A DNA stretch of 40,414 nucleotides. Source: Desulfosporosinus sp. (GTDB taxonomy: Bacteria > Bacillota > Desulfitobacteriia > Desulfitobacteriales > Desulfitobacteriaceae). Location of the stretch: positions 1 to 40,414 of the forward strand of contig DOPM01000006.1 in assembly GCA_003513495.1 (NCBI GenBank), in the 5' to 3' direction. Positions 40,388 through 40,414 of this stretch are shown one piece after another. The position numbers were made by a program, and so were the translations under genes. The first letter of the stretch is position 1. Each line of letters opens with the position of its first letter. A model generated the notes under the pieces. The model had not been told where the DNA came from, searched no databases, and was given only the letters and a program-made list of their open reading frames with translations.

Positions 40388-40414
40388 GGAGAACAGAGGG
40401 ACAGGTTCCCTGTT
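40388..40414. repeat. Partial GGGACAGGTT repeat at the window end
   Basis: The last 27 bases hold GAGGGACAGGTTCCCTGTT, the left part of the same kind of repeat as at 33830 and 35083. The rest lies outside the window. Confidence 0.6.

Noticed and set aside
1..40414. tRNA, rRNA, insertion sequences or prophage genes
   Set aside because: No cloverleaf, rRNA-like stretch, transposase or phage structural gene was recognised, apart from the virion-like domain in the collagen pseudogene and the small hairpin repeats.

Overview
The window looks like a chromosomal segment of a Gram-positive, endospore-forming anaerobe of the Clostridia, most like Desulfosporosinus/Desulfitobacterium. This is inferred from gene content and protein resemblance, since no search was run. 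Supporting evidence is the cdaA-cdaR-(FAD enzyme)-glmM-glmS order with a glmS ribozyme, strong AGGAGG-type ribosome binding sites, frequent TTG/GTG starts, ferredoxin-type proteins and collagen-like surface proteins. About 39 intact or partial protein genes, two broken genes, one ribozyme and many hairpins and dispersed repeats can be supported.

Region 1 (1-14929) is an accessory surface-glycoprotein locus. It has collagen-like Gly-Ala-Thr proteins with C-terminal beta-rich domains, and a shared N-terminal domain of about 110 residues that occurs alone, joined to collagen, or joined to a YVTN beta-propeller. It also has a trypsin-like protease and a sugar-modifying set: two GT2 and two GT4 glycosyltransferases, two methyltransferases, a nucleotide-sugar dehydrogenase, an NAD-dependent epimerase/dehydratase and a UDP-GlcNAc 2-epimerase. 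The layout resembles exosporium (BclA-type) loci, where threonines of a collagen stalk carry methylated sugars. The region is being reshuffled: a methyltransferase ghost abuts a collagen pseudogene, a propeller is cut short, and a promoter-like element GTGTCAA-N15-CATANNNTA occurs three times with identical spacing, once without a gene.

Region 2 (14950-27440) is mostly housekeeping: a secreted CAP-domain protein, a PIG-L deacetylase, a DUF362 ferredoxin-type protein, a DUF1786 protein, then diadenylate cyclase (cdaA), its regulator (cdaR), an FAD-dependent dehydrogenase, glmM, the glmS ribozyme and glmS. The cdaA-glmS block ties c-di-AMP signalling to UDP-GlcNAc and cell-wall supply.

Region 3 (27440-35150) is a patchwork: a small membrane protein; a PadR regulator translationally coupled to a tungstate/molybdate-type binding protein with no signal peptide; a TauE-type exporter; two YsnF/DUF2382 proteins; a 59-residue winged-helix protein; a DUF456 protein; a Vat-like acetyltransferase; and a PadR-DUF2812 pair with tandem palindromic operators. 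Near-perfect GGGGACAGGTTCACTG hairpins flank the last pair.

Region 4 (35361-40294) holds a lipoprotein ApbE flavin transferase, a NusG-II-domain protein, a Gx transporter, an EcfT-like protein and a lipoprotein with a DxxSGAS flavinylation motif. It looks like an extracytoplasmic flavin-based redox module. An EamA transporter follows, and the window ends inside another copy of the GGGACAGGTT repeat.
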